Source: JAXHUM01 sp034189325 (GTDB lineage: Bacteria; Desulfobacterota; DSM-4660; Desulfatiglandales; Desulfatiglandaceae). Taken from it: a stretch of DNA of 31,514 nucleotides. Shown here one piece after another: positions 23,711-31,514 of this stretch. Positions within the stretch are counted from its first letter, which is position 1. The number at the start of each line of letters is the position of its first letter. A program made the translations under genes and the position numbers. Location: the NCBI GenBank assembly GCA_034189325.1, contig JAXHUM010000098.1:1-31514 (forward strand). The letters run 5' to 3'. Under the pieces are notes generated by a model. The model made no database searches, was not told the DNA's origin, and saw nothing but the letters and a program-made list of their open reading frames with translations.

Positions 23711-25590
23711 CACTCGGTACCGCGACCGAGTTTTTTCAAGTGGATCTGAACAGACATAAGGGCGGAGGGCGTGATGCCCGATATTCTTGATGCCTGGCCC
23801 AGAGACAAAGGCCTGACCTTGGCCAATTTTTCTCTTGCCTCTGTTGAAAGCCCATGCACCTCTCGATAGTCTAAATTCTCCGGGAGCCTGTTGTTTTCCC
23901 TGGTTCTCAATTTCTCAACCTGCCGCTCCTGCCGCACGATGTATCCCTCATATTTTACCCTGGTTTCCACCTCCGCTGCAACGTCTTCTTCGGTATCTAA
24001 GATCTGAGGATCAAAAACAGAGAGTTGTTCAAGGGAGATCTCATTTCTCTTGAGTAATTGTCCAAGAGAAGTCGCATTCTTGACGGGAGCGGACCCGAGT
24101 TCTTCCAGCCTCTTATTGAGCTGAGGATCCGGTCTCAATTGAACCGCATTCAATCGCACAAGTAGTCTTTCTACCTTATCCCTTTTTCTTTCAAACTCGG
24201 CATAGACATCATCAGAAACAAGACCAAGATTGTGCCCAATATTCCTCAGTCTGAAATCGGCATTGTCTTCCCTCAGGAGAAGACGATACTCGGCCCTCGA
24301 TGTAAACATTCTATAAGGCTCGCTGGTTCCTTTTGTGACCAGATCATCTATTAGGACTCCTGCATAGGCCTGGGAACGTTCAAGGATGAGAGGATCCTCT
24401 CCCCTGACCTTTAAAACAGCATTGATCCCCGCCATCAGTCCCTGCGCGGCAGCCTCCTCATACCCGGAGGTCCCGTTTATCTGTCCTGCGTGGAAAAGGC
24501 CCTCTATCAGCTTGGTCTCCTGTGTCGGTTTGAGCTGAACAGGATCAATATAATCGTATTCAATGGCGTATCCCGGTCTGACGATCTCAGCCTTTTCCAG
24601 ACCGGGTATGCTCCTGATCATCTTGATCTGGATATCGATCGGCAGGCTCGTTGCCAGACCATTGGGATATACTTCATTGGTGTCGACACCTTCGGGCTCA
24701 AGGAATATCTGGTGACGATCCTTTTCAGCAAAACGGACCACTTTGTCCTCTATGGAAGGACAGTATCTGGCGCCGACGCCCTGGATAAGACCGCTGAAGA
24801 GGGGCGAACGATCCAGACCCTCTCTTATGATCTCATGGGTCTTCTCATTGGTGTAGGTGATATGGCAAGACACCTGGGGCAGAGGAATACGGGTCGTGGT
24901 AAATGAAAAAGGCTTGGGTCGCCTGTCACCCGGCTGTTCAATCGTTTGGGTATAGTCTATAGTCCGGCCATTCAAGCGAGGTGTGGTACCGGTCTTGAGC
25001 CTCCCTAACTCGAAGCCCAGTTTCTCAAGTTGTTCGGAAAGATGAATAGAGGGGGGATCACCCATCCGTCCCGCGCCAAAATGGTCAAGGCCGATATGTA
25101 TGAGCCCCTTCAGAAAAGTGCCAGTAGTGAGGATGACCGTCTTTGACAGAAACTGTTCATGTATCCTGGTTTCCACACCATAGACCTTCCCCTCCTTTAC
25201 GAGCAGCCTGTCCACCATGGCCTGACGTATATCCAGATTAGGCTGGACCTCCAGAACCGATTTCATCCTTTTTCGATATAAGTCCCTGTCGTTCTGAGAC
25301 CTGGAACCCTGAACAGCAAGGCCCTTGCGAGTATTCAGCCTTCTAAACTGTATGCCTGTTTGGTCCGCGTTCTTGGCCATCTCCCCGCCAAGGGCGTCGA
25401 TTTCCTTGACAAGGTGGCCTTTGGCAAGGCCTCCTATGGCAGGATTGCAGCTCATAGCGGCTATATGATCCAGATTGATGGTCAAAAGCAGCGTAGGATG
25501 TCCCATCCTAGCTGCTGCAAGGGCCGCCTCACAACCGGCATGGCCCGCACCTACAACAATCACATCATATTTCTTTTCATATGCAGACAT
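23710..25590 (-). CDS. mnmG: tRNA uridine-5-carboxymethylaminomethyl modification enzyme MnmG
   Basis: MnmG (GidA), the FAD-containing partner of MnmE that installs the cmnm5 group on U34 of certain tRNAs using methylene-tetrahydrofolate. The 626-aa product has the dinucleotide-binding motif VVGAGHAGCEAALAAARMG at residues 13-31, SCNPAIGGLAKGHLVKE, the family signature GLKTGTTPRL-type segment (LGRLKTGTTPRLNGRTIDY) and ARYCPSIEDKVVRF with the conserved Cys. Length is typical. Its stop overlaps the possible first start of amrA. The upstream gap to purA is 326 nt with a TATAAC but no clear -35, so mnmG probably has a weak promoter of its own. mnmE is not in the window. Confidence 0.97.
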   Translation of the reverse strand: MSAYEKKYDVIVVGAGHAGCEAALAAARMGHPTLLLTINLDHIAAMSCNPAIGGLAKGHLVKEIDALGGEMAKNADQTGIQFRRLNTRKGLAVQGSRSQNDRDLYRKRMKSVLEVQPNLDIRQAMVDRLLVKEGKVYGVETRIHEQFLSKTVILTTGTFLKGLIHIGLDHFGAGRMGDPPSIHLSEQLEKLGFELGRLKTGTTPRLNGRTIDYTQTIEQPGDRRPKPFSFTTTRIPLPQVSCHITYTNEKTHEIIREGLDRSPLFSGLIQGVGARYCPSIEDKVVRFAEKDRHQIFLEPEGVDTNEVYPNGLATSLPIDIQIKMIRSIPGLEKAEIVRPGYAIEYDYIDPVQLKPTQETKLIEGLFHAGQINGTSGYEEAAAQGLMAGINAVLKVRGEDPLILERSQAYAGVLIDDLVTKGTSEPYRMFTSRAEYRLLLREDNADFRLRNIGHNLGLVSDDVYAEFERKRDKVERLLVRLNAVQLRPDPQLNKRLEELGSAPVKNATSLGQLLKRNEISLEQLSVFDPQILDTEEDVAAEVETRVKYEGYIVRQERQVEKLRTRENNRLPENLDYREVHGLSTEAREKLAKVRPLSLGQASRISGITPSALMSVQIHLKKLGRGTE

Positions 25591-25916
25591 GGTCCCATTT
25601 TATCCGCGTTCAAACGGCGCCTGTTGATGGAAGCGCTAACAAAGAAGGCTTTCCTGGTAGAATGGAGTTTCCCGAACCCATCGTTATACTTACCAAATTA
25701 TCATCTTAATTGCAAGAAGACGCCTGATGTCATCCTCTTTTTGAAAACCCTCCGGAGAGAAAAAGCTGGAGATGTCGAGCATGGAAGATGGGGAATGATT
25801 GACAAAAGGGGTAAGCACCGGAGCGATTGTAATCCTTCCTAAGGAGATTTTTCTCCCCCCGGAAACCCAAATACCGGGATAAAAGCTTCACATACGATTG
25901 TCTTTCCGATGCGCAT
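25591..25916 (-). other. Gap between purA and mnmG
   Basis: No gene is supported in these 326 nt. About 40-75 nt past the purA stop are two short hairpins, CCCGG (25858-25862) with CCGGG (25874-25878), and GGAGA (25843-25847) with TCTCC (25852-25856); these may slow or end purA transcription, although no T-run follows on the - strand. Nearer mnmG the sequence becomes AT-rich (about 25690-25715) with GATAAT and TATAAC on the - strand, a possible but weak promoter. Confidence 0.35.
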
Positions 25917-27206
25917 CTAAAAGGGGTTCTGAATGATGATGGTTTCTTCCCTGTCGGGTCCGACAGAAACAATGGAAATGGGAACACCTGTTACCTGTTC
26001 AATTTTCTTTAGATAAGCCTTGGCTTGGATCGGGAGGTCCTCCATCCTCCTGACCTGGGAGATATCTTCTTGCCATCCCTCCATTCTCTCGTAAACAGGT
26101 GTACACTGGGCCACTTTTGTGAGACTTGCAGGTCTGCATTGAATCCGCTCTCCCCCCAGATTATAGCCAACACATATTTGTATTTCATCCAGCCCCGTCA
26201 GCACGTCCAGTTTGGTGATGGCCATGCTGTTGAGACCGTTTAAACGTACCGAGTCTCCCAGGATGACCAGATCAAGCCAACCGCACCGCCGTCGTCGGCC
26301 TGTGGTGGCCCCGAATTCCTGCCCCCTCTCCTGAATGTATTCACCAACCTTGTCGGCAAGTTCAGTCACAAACGGTCCCGCCCCGACCCGTGTGCTATAG
26401 GCCTTCACAATCCCAAGCACGTGATGAATCTGATTGGGACCGATACCTGCCCCTGAACACGCTGAGCCGGATATAGGATTGGATGAAGTGACAAAAGGAT
26501 AGGTCCCATGATCCACATCCAAGTGCGTCCCTTGGGCTCCTTCAAACAATATCCTCTTGTTGTTTTTTCGTGCCTGATCCAGTTCGACAGATACGTCCGT
26601 GATATAGGGTATGAGTTCATCGGCCATCCTGAGATACTCATCCCGTATGGGCTTTTCCTCTAAGGGCTCTGCGCCGAGGAATTCCTTGAGATAAAAATTC
26701 TTTTCTTTCAGATTGGCCTTGATCTTTTCCTCAAGGGTCTTCGGTTCGGTCAGGTCTATGGCCCTCACACCTGTTCTGGCCACCTTGTCCTCATAACAAG
26801 GGCCGATGCCGCGACCGGTAGTGCCTATTTTGTCTCGACCTTTGGCAGCCTCCCTCGCATGATCAACAGCCCGATGATAGGGCATAATCACATGGGCCTT
26901 TTCACTTAATGAAAGCCTCTTTGGGGTCACCTCAATCCCTGAATCTCTCAGTTTCCGGATCTCCTCCAAAAGGACCACCGGATCAACCACCAGACCGTTA
27001 CCTATCAGGCATTTTTTGTCTTCATAGAGAATGCCGGAGGGTATTAAATGAAAAATAAACTGCTTGCCGCCCACGACCAGGGTGTGCCCCGCGTTGTTTC
27101 CTCCCTGAAACCTCACGACCATATCGGCCTTGGCCGTTAAAAGATCAACAATCTTACCCTTTCCTTCGTCCCCCCACTGGGTTCCTACTATGACGGTATT
27201 CGACAT
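25917..27206 (-). CDS. purA: Adenylosuccinate synthetase
   Basis: PurA joins IMP and aspartate with GTP to form adenylosuccinate, the first step to AMP. The 429-aa product has the N-terminal loop VGTQWGDEGKGKIVD, the segment RFQGGNNAGHTLV, the GTTGRGIGPCYEDK signature near residue 130, and the C-terminal VSVGPDREETI. The ATG at 27206 is preferred to the TTG just before it; GGAG lies 7 nt upstream. A strong promoter and a long hairpin leader lie upstream of it, indicating a separate transcript from the HTH gene. Confidence 0.98.
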   Translation of the reverse strand: MSNTVIVGTQWGDEGKGKIVDLLTAKADMVVRFQGGNNAGHTLVVGGKQFIFHLIPSGILYEDKKCLIGNGLVVDPVVLLEEIRKLRDSGIEVTPKRLSLSEKAHVIMPYHRAVDHAREAAKGRDKIGTTGRGIGPCYEDKVARTGVRAIDLTEPKTLEEKIKANLKEKNFYLKEFLGAEPLEEKPIRDEYLRMADELIPYITDVSVELDQARKNNKRILFEGAQGTHLDVDHGTYPFVTSSNPISGSACSGAGIGPNQIHHVLGIVKAYSTRVGAGPFVTELADKVGEYIQERGQEFGATTGRRRRCGWLDLVILGDSVRLNGLNSMAITKLDVLTGLDEIQICVGYNLGGERIQCRPASLTKVAQCTPVYERMEGWQEDISQVRRMEDLPIQAKAYLKKIEQVTGVPISIVSVGPDREETIIIQNPF

Positions 27207-27264
27207 CAATTGACTCCGATATATTCTCTAAGGCTTAGAAGTATTTATGTGAGCGCCCGCAAGT

Positions 27265-27378
27265 CCCTCTTTTTTGGGCACGTGAGAATTCCCCCCGCTG
27301 GCATCATCGCTTTTGGAAGCTACGAGGACCCTGTCGGGAGGGGAATGGGGTTATTTCGCATCTCCCAAAACCGAAGGG
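27265..27378 (-). ncRNA. Structured purA leader, 6S RNA-like imperfect hairpin (candidate)
   Basis: Read on the - strand from the promoter, these 114 nt fold by eye into one long interrupted hairpin. CCCT (27378-27375) pairs with AGGG (27268-27265); TTTTGGG (27370-27364) with CCCAAAA (27278-27272); then a large asymmetric bubble; then ATTCCC with GGGAAT, CCCG with CGGG, and an apical stem TAGCTT/AAGCGATG closed by CCAA. A closing stem, central bubble and apical stem is the layout of 6S RNA, but this is shorter than the usual 160-200 nt. It could instead be a regulatory leader of purA, whose ATG is about 58 nt further on. No known family is assigned. Confidence 0.35.
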
Positions 27379-27408
27379 ATATTAGACCTGATCAGTCCGG
27401 TGGGTCAA
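27379..27408 (-). promoter_or_regulatory. Strong sigma-70-type promoter for purA or its leader RNA
   Basis: On the - strand TTGACC (27408-27403) and TAATAT (27384-27379) are 18 nt apart. The start would be near 27372, exactly at the base of the long hairpin described above. The -35 lies 14 nt past the HTH gene stop. Confidence 0.55.
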
Positions 27409-27421
27409 GACAATTCTGTTT

Positions 27422-28354
27422 CTATCCCTTTGTGGTCGTTTCCTGAGGAAACACCACCTTTCCACACAAACTCAAGTCGTAACCCTCCAGGGTATCGGCC
27501 ATATCTCGAATGGAAGACTCATGCAGGAGACCTAAAAAAAGCTGTATTCCTTGATCAAAGAAACGTTCTTTAGATATAAGCAAATCATACCGTTCCCATC
27601 TAAGGGGAATAAACTCAAGGCCCAGAAGGCTTCCAGCCGTCCTGATACCAAGAGCAACGTCAGCCCGTCCTGAAAGCACCTCTAAAGCCACATCCATATG
27701 GCCCCGGAATTCCCGATCATAACCTTCGAGTTCCCCAACTTCCATTCCAGCCTTCTCCAATTCCATGTCAAGCAGCACTCGGGTGCCTGTACCGGGTGGA
27801 CGGTTGGCGATTTTTATTCCACCCCTTTTCAGATCGGAAATACCTCTAATCCCTTTGGGATTTCCACTGCCTACCAAAAGACCCTGTTCTCTCTTACAGA
27901 AATTAACCAGGACCGGCAGATCCCCTTTGAATTCCTGAAATGCAGAATCAAAATTATAATCCTTTTCGTCTCTCCCCAAGATATGACTTGCCGCTATGTG
28001 ACAGAGACCACGGCCGAGGACCTCTATACCCCCCTGGCTTCCCAGGTTACCAAATACGGCAACATGATCGGTGTGACGTTTGTTGAAGACCGCGATTGTT
28101 CTATCAAGGAAGATGTCATTACTCCCGCATATAATGAGTAATCCTTCATAAGGAGGAAGGAACCGTGCTGACTTCGGATAATTGATGGTCTGGTTTTCCA
28201 ACCAGATCTCTACAAGGTGCCTCGGGAAAAGCCATTTCCCAGTCACTTTAGTGGCAGGGAGTCCCTTCTCAGAGATCAGATGATAAACCACTTTTTCATT
28301 GATATCCAAAAAGCTGGCCACCTCTCGAGTATTGAACAGAGCCTTTTTTTCCAT
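27422..28354 (-). CDS. HTH regulator with PBP-like ligand-binding domain
   Basis: One-component regulator of 310 aa. Residues 1-55 form an excisionase/MerR-like helix-turn-helix of the HTH_17 type (LFNTREVASFLDINEKVVYH...GKWLFPRHLVEIWL). Residues about 70-295 form a periplasmic-binding-protein-like domain of the PF12727 type, with NRPPGTGTRVLLDMELEKAG and LSGRADVALGIRTAG. In sulfate reducers and archaea this architecture is often next to tungstate or molybdate transport genes, so an oxyanion or molybdenum cofactor-related ligand is a reasonable guess. Here no transporter is beside it. The upstream AAGGTGAT matches the end of 16S rRNA well and is 8 nt before the ATG. It lies between dnaE and purA, which gives no hint of its target. 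Confidence 0.85.
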   Translation of the reverse strand: MEKKALFNTREVASFLDINEKVVYHLISEKGLPATKVTGKWLFPRHLVEIWLENQTINYPKSARFLPPYEGLLIICGSNDIFLDRTIAVFNKRHTDHVAVFGNLGSQGGIEVLGRGLCHIAASHILGRDEKDYNFDSAFQEFKGDLPVLVNFCKREQGLLVGSGNPKGIRGISDLKRGGIKIANRPPGTGTRVLLDMELEKAGMEVGELEGYDREFRGHMDVALEVLSGRADVALGIRTAGSLLGLEFIPLRWERYDLLISKERFFDQGIQLFLGLLHESSIRDMADTLEGYDLSLCGKVVFPQETTTKG

Positions 28355-28480
28355 TATCTTATCACCTTACACGAAATGATTTGTCACTTTTCAAAGACCT
28401 TGGACCGTGTAGTGTTCCCCAAGGGGTCAAGGATCCAATGGGCCCCTGACGACGATCTCCCCCTCGTGACAGGAGGCCTC

Positions 28481-31400
28481 CTATCCATTACCGTCTCGTT
28501 TTATCACTTCCACACCCAGGGCTTCCATCTCAGAGAGCATCTTTCGGCAGGGTAATACATTATAACGACAGTGACTGGAGATGAGCAGTTCTTCGCTGTA
28601 GGGCATGGTTACTCTAAAAAAAAGACCACATTCTCCTGGATATTTGAAGAGGATGTCTCTGACATCTTCCAAGAGTTCTTTTGTTATATTATCCTTTTTG
28701 AGACAAAGCTCTATTCCTCTGATAGATTTCTGAAAAACGGATTCGAGAGTCACAGCTTCCTGGGCGATAATCTTCCAACTGCTCTCACTTTTTTCGACGC
28801 TTCCCTTAACAACTATGGGTTCCTCTCCTGCGAGGAACTCGGCTGTTCTGCTGAAGATATCGGGAAAGAGGATCACTTCGACGGCCCCGGTGAGGTCTTC
28901 CAAAGTACAGATCGCCATCTTGTCCCCTTTTCGGGTCCGCTTCATTTTGAGATTCTCTACGATCCCCACAATCTTGACGATACTCTTATCCTCCTGACTC
29001 GGGACATCTTGGACAGAACAGGTAGCGGCTCTTTGTGCAGCTTCGCCGTACCTGGATAAAGGATGGCCTGTAATATAGAAGCCGAGGGCCTCTTTTTCCC
29101 TTCTCAACAGCTCCCTGTCATCCCATTCATCAACCTCCGGAAACTCGAAGAGTCCTTGAGAATGCCCGCCATCAGACTTGAGCGAACCAAACATGTTCAT
29201 CTGATTCGGATCATGATTCGCACCGCAGAACCGGAGTACATCGTCGAGGGACTGAAAAAGACGAGACCGGTATTCCCCCATAGTATCAAAGGCGCCACAC
29301 TGGATAAGACTTTCAAGCACCCTCCGATTCACCTTGGAGCTATCCAACCTCTCACAGAAATCAAAAAGATCATTAAACGGCCCGTTTTTATCACGCTCTT
29401 CAATAACCGATTCCACGGCCTTGAGACCCACATTTTTCACTGCGGCTAACCCGAAACGGATCTTCCCTTCTACCACAGAGAAATCCGATTGGCTTTCATT
29501 GACATCGGGGGGAAGTATTTCAATCCCCATGCTTCGACATTCAGCAATGTTCTTTATGGTCTTGTCCTGGTTGCCCATGTCGAGGGTCAGGAGCGCGGCC
29601 ATGAATTGGACGGGATAATGGGCCTTTAAATAGGCTGTCTGATAGGCTATCAGGGCGTAGGCAGCGGAGTGTGATTTGTTGAACCCATATCCCCCGAACT
29701 TCTCAATAAGCATGAAGACCTTTTCGGCTTTTTTGGGGGTCGTCTTATTTCGAGAGGCCCCTTGAATAAACCTGTCTCGATGTTTGGCCATGACCTCGGG
29801 CTTCTTTTTCCCAATGGCCTTTCTCAATTCGTCCGCCTCTGCCAAAGTGTAGTCGGCCAGGACTTGGGCAATCTTCATTGCCTGCTCCTGGTAAAGTATA
29901 ATGCCGTAAGTCTCCACGAGAATAGACTTGAGCTGAGGAAGGGGGTATTTGATTTTGAGTTCTCCATGCTTTCCAGAGATGAAATCATCAACCATGTTGC
30001 TTCCCAGGGGGCCGGGCCGATACAAAGCAACCACCGCAACCATGTCCTCAAACAGGTCCGGTCTCAACCTTCGGAGGAGATTTTTCATACCCTGGCTTTC
30101 CAGTTGGAATACGCCGGTAGTCCTTCCCTCGCTTATGAGCTGATATGTGGCCTCGTCGTTCAAGGGGAGATTCTCAATATCCACTTCTTGGCTCGTCGTC
30201 TCTTTGATCAGCTTGAGCGCCTCTTTGATAACGGTAAGGGTTTTGAGTCCAAGGAAATCAAATTTGATCAGGCCGAGTTGTTCAATTCGATCCATCGTGA
30301 ATTGCGTCATGATTTCATCTTTAGATCCTTTATACAGGGGCAGATACTCTACTAAAGGCCTATCGGAGATGACGACTCCTGACGCATGGGTGGATGAGTG
30401 CCTGGACAAACCCTCAAGTGCCCGTGAGATCTTCAGGAGCTTCTTTTCATTGCTTTTACCCTTTTCCAGACGTTTGAGTTCGGGCTCTTCCAATAGGGCC
30501 TCATCCAGGCTGATACCAGGACCTTCGGGAACGAGTTTGGCAATACGATCCACCTCGCGCAGGGGGATATTGAGGCTCCGCCCAACATCTCTTATGGCGG
30601 CCCTTGCCTTCATTTTCCCGAACGTAATAATCTGACCCACGCAGTCCCTACCATATTTCTTAGACACATATTGGATGACTTCCTCTCTTCCGTTGATACA
30701 GAAGTCAATATCGATATCAGGCATGCTGATTCGTCCAGGATTCAGAAACCGTTCAAAGATAAGACCGTACTTGATCGGGTCGATATAGGTAATATCAAGA
30801 CAGTAGGCCACAAGAGAGCCTGCCGCAGAACCCCGCCCGGGCCCTACCGGTATTTCACGATCCCGAGCGTATTGGATTAGATCCGCGACAATCAGAAAAT
30901 AACCGGCAAAGCCCATATCATTGATAATCTTAAGCTCGAAATCAAGACGTTCCCGGTATTCCCTCTCCAGATCTTCTGGCAGATCGCCATCCTCCTTTTT
31001 TCTTTGAATGAGCCTTTTTTTCAGCCCCGCCTCGGCCTCCTGAACCAGAGCCTCATTCAGCCCAATGCCCTCTTCGACCTGAAACACCGGATACTTGTAA
31101 CGGCCGAATTCCATCTCATACTCACAACGATCCGCTATCATGGCGGTGTTGTCGAGGGCGTCTTGGTATCCTGGGAGGACCTGTTCCATCTCCGATCGAG
31201 ACTTGAAAAAGAAAGAATCCCTGGAAAACTTGAGCCGCTTCTGATCCTCCACCGTCTTTCCGGTCTGGATACAAAGGAGGACATCATGGGCCTCGGCATC
31301 TTCCCTGTTCAAATAATGGCAGTCGTTGGTGGCCACCATAGGGATCGACAAATCGTCTGAAAGCTCTCTCAGAATTGCGTTCACCCTGTTCTGTTCCTCA

Positions 31401-31514
31401 AGTTCATTGGCCTGGACTTCCAAAAAAAACCGGTTATCATCAAAAACATGAGACAGCTCTATGGCCTGTTCTCTCGCGACCCCGATACGCCCGGCAGAGA
31501 TATGAAAAGGAATC
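28481..31514 (-). CDS. dnaE: DNA polymerase III subunit alpha (5' end outside the window)
   Basis: Catalytic subunit of the replicative polymerase, partial. The reading frame is open to the right edge: upstream of the first start-like codon (TTG at 31423) it continues as IPFHISAGRIGVAREQAIEL and joins the rest of the PHP domain, so the N-terminus (roughly 170 residues by comparison with E. coli) is missing. Visible are the end of the PHP domain, the catalytic aspartates in MPDIDIDFC (about 30705-30724) and in IKFDFLGLKTL, the finger and tandem helix-hairpin-helix region (FGGYGFNKSHSAAYALIAYQ), and the C-terminal OB fold (KIVGIVENLKMKRTRKGDKM). The stop TAG overlaps the palindrome AGGAGGCCTCCT (28471-28482). 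The HTH gene follows after 126 nt. Confidence 0.97.
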   Translation of the reverse strand, partial: IPFHISAGRIGVAREQAIELSHVFDDNRFFLEVQANELEEQNRVNAILRELSDDLSIPMVATNDCHYLNREDAEAHDVLLCIQTGKTVEDQKRLKFSRDSFFFKSRSEMEQVLPGYQDALDNTAMIADRCEYEMEFGRYKYPVFQVEEGIGLNEALVQEAEAGLKKRLIQRKKEDGDLPEDLEREYRERLDFELKIINDMGFAGYFLIVADLIQYARDREIPVGPGRGSAAGSLVAYCLDITYIDPIKYGLIFERFLNPGRISMPDIDIDFCINGREEVIQYVSKKYGRDCVGQIITFGKMKARAAIRDVGRSLNIPLREVDRIAKLVPEGPGISLDEALLEEPELKRLEKGKSNEKKLLKISRALEGLSRHSSTHASGVVISDRPLVEYLPLYKGSKDEIMTQFTMDRIEQLGLIKFDFLGLKTLTVIKEALKLIKETTSQEVDIENLPLNDEATYQLISEGRTTGVFQLESQGMKNLLRRLRPDLFEDMVAVVALYRPGPLGSNMVDDFISGKHGELKIKYPLPQLKSILVETYGIILYQEQAMKIAQVLADYTLAEADELRKAIGKKKPEVMAKHRDRFIQGASRNKTTPKKAEKVFMLIEKFGGYGFNKSHSAAYALIAYQTAYLKAHYPVQFMAALLTLDMGNQDKTIKNIAECRSMGIEILPPDVNESQSDFSVVEGKIRFGLAAVKNVGLKAVESVIEERDKNGPFNDLFDFCERLDSSKVNRRVLESLIQCGAFDTMGEYRSRLFQSLDDVLRFCGANHDPNQMNMFGSLKSDGGHSQGLFEFPEVDEWDDRELLRREKEALGFYITGHPLSRYGEAAQRAATCSVQDVPSQEDKSIVKIVGIVENLKMKRTRKGDKMAICTLEDLTGAVEVILFPDIFSRTAEFLAGEEPIVVKGSVEKSESSWKIIAQEAVTLESVFQKSIRGIELCLKKDNITKELLEDVRDILFKYPGECGLFFRVTMPYSEELLISSHCRYNVLPCRKMLSEMEALGVEVIKRDGNG

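Noticed and set aside
28471..28482. AGGAGGCCTCCT palindrome, sharing GAGGCCTC with the palindrome at 10659-10672
   Set aside because: The shared 8-bp core is self-complementary and short; one copy overlaps the dnaE stop. Two copies in 31 kb are not evidence of a site family.
1..31514. Search for CRISPR arrays, insertion sequences, phage genes, tRNA and rRNA genes
   Set aside because: None seen by eye; the window reads as core chromosome with normal gene density.

Overview
This 31.5 kb window looks like ordinary chromosome from a Gram-negative, anaerobic-type bacterium, most probably a deltaproteobacterium (Desulfobacterota). The evidence is indirect: the order pgpA-cinA-thpR-recA-alaS, a BamD-type outer-membrane lipoprotein, a Geobacter-like PilA N-terminus behind a sigma-54-type promoter, DUF362 ferredoxin-like and DUF3786 proteins, the AmmeMemoRadiSam genes, and an HTH/PBP-like regulator of the kind common in sulfate reducers. 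No insertion sequence, phage gene, CRISPR array, tRNA or rRNA was seen. The species cannot be named from the sequence.

Layout. Bases 436-9059 run on the + strand: an acyl-CoA dehydrogenase and larC (4 nt apart), then pgpA, cinA, thpR (GTG start inside the cinA end), recA and alaS. Bases 9074-11387 are on the - strand: bamD, trxA and an exported rhodanese-fold protein that lacks the catalytic cysteine. Bases 11771-13228 are + again: a DUF362/2x[4Fe-4S] protein and an 80-aa cysteine-rich protein. From 13340 to 17464 the - strand carries a PaaI-type thioesterase, a type IV pilin, a CorC-like CBS protein, a Sua5/YrdC protein, purE and a DUF3786 protein. Bases 17832-19424 (+) hold an Smr-domain protein and a crotonase with the dienoyl-CoA isomerase acidic triad. 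A long hairpin separates these from a - strand block that fills the rest: amrS, a membrane spermidine-synthase-like gene, amrA, mnmG, purA, an HTH/PBP-like regulator and the 3' part of dnaE, which is cut by the window end.

The most interesting unit is mnmG-amrA-(membrane spermidine synthase-like)-amrS at 19557-25590. It has the radical SAM enzyme and AMMECR1 protein of the AmmeMemoRadiSam system, but no MEMO gene is beside them. A 701-aa membrane protein with a central aminopropyltransferase-like fold takes that place, and its 3' end overlaps amrS by 4 nt. AmrS has a Tat-like hydrophobic N-terminus, and AmrA may have one depending on its start. This suggests a membrane-linked modification system of unknown substrate.

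Regulatory sequence is readable in several gaps: sigma-70-like promoters for recA, trxA, the DUF362 gene, the CorC-like gene and purA; a near-consensus -24/-12 element for the pilin; a 114-nt, 6S-like imperfect hairpin in the purA leader; a structured leader before the Smr gene; and a 13-bp perfect tandem repeat before the DUF362 gene. These were all found by eye, without covariance models or homology searches.
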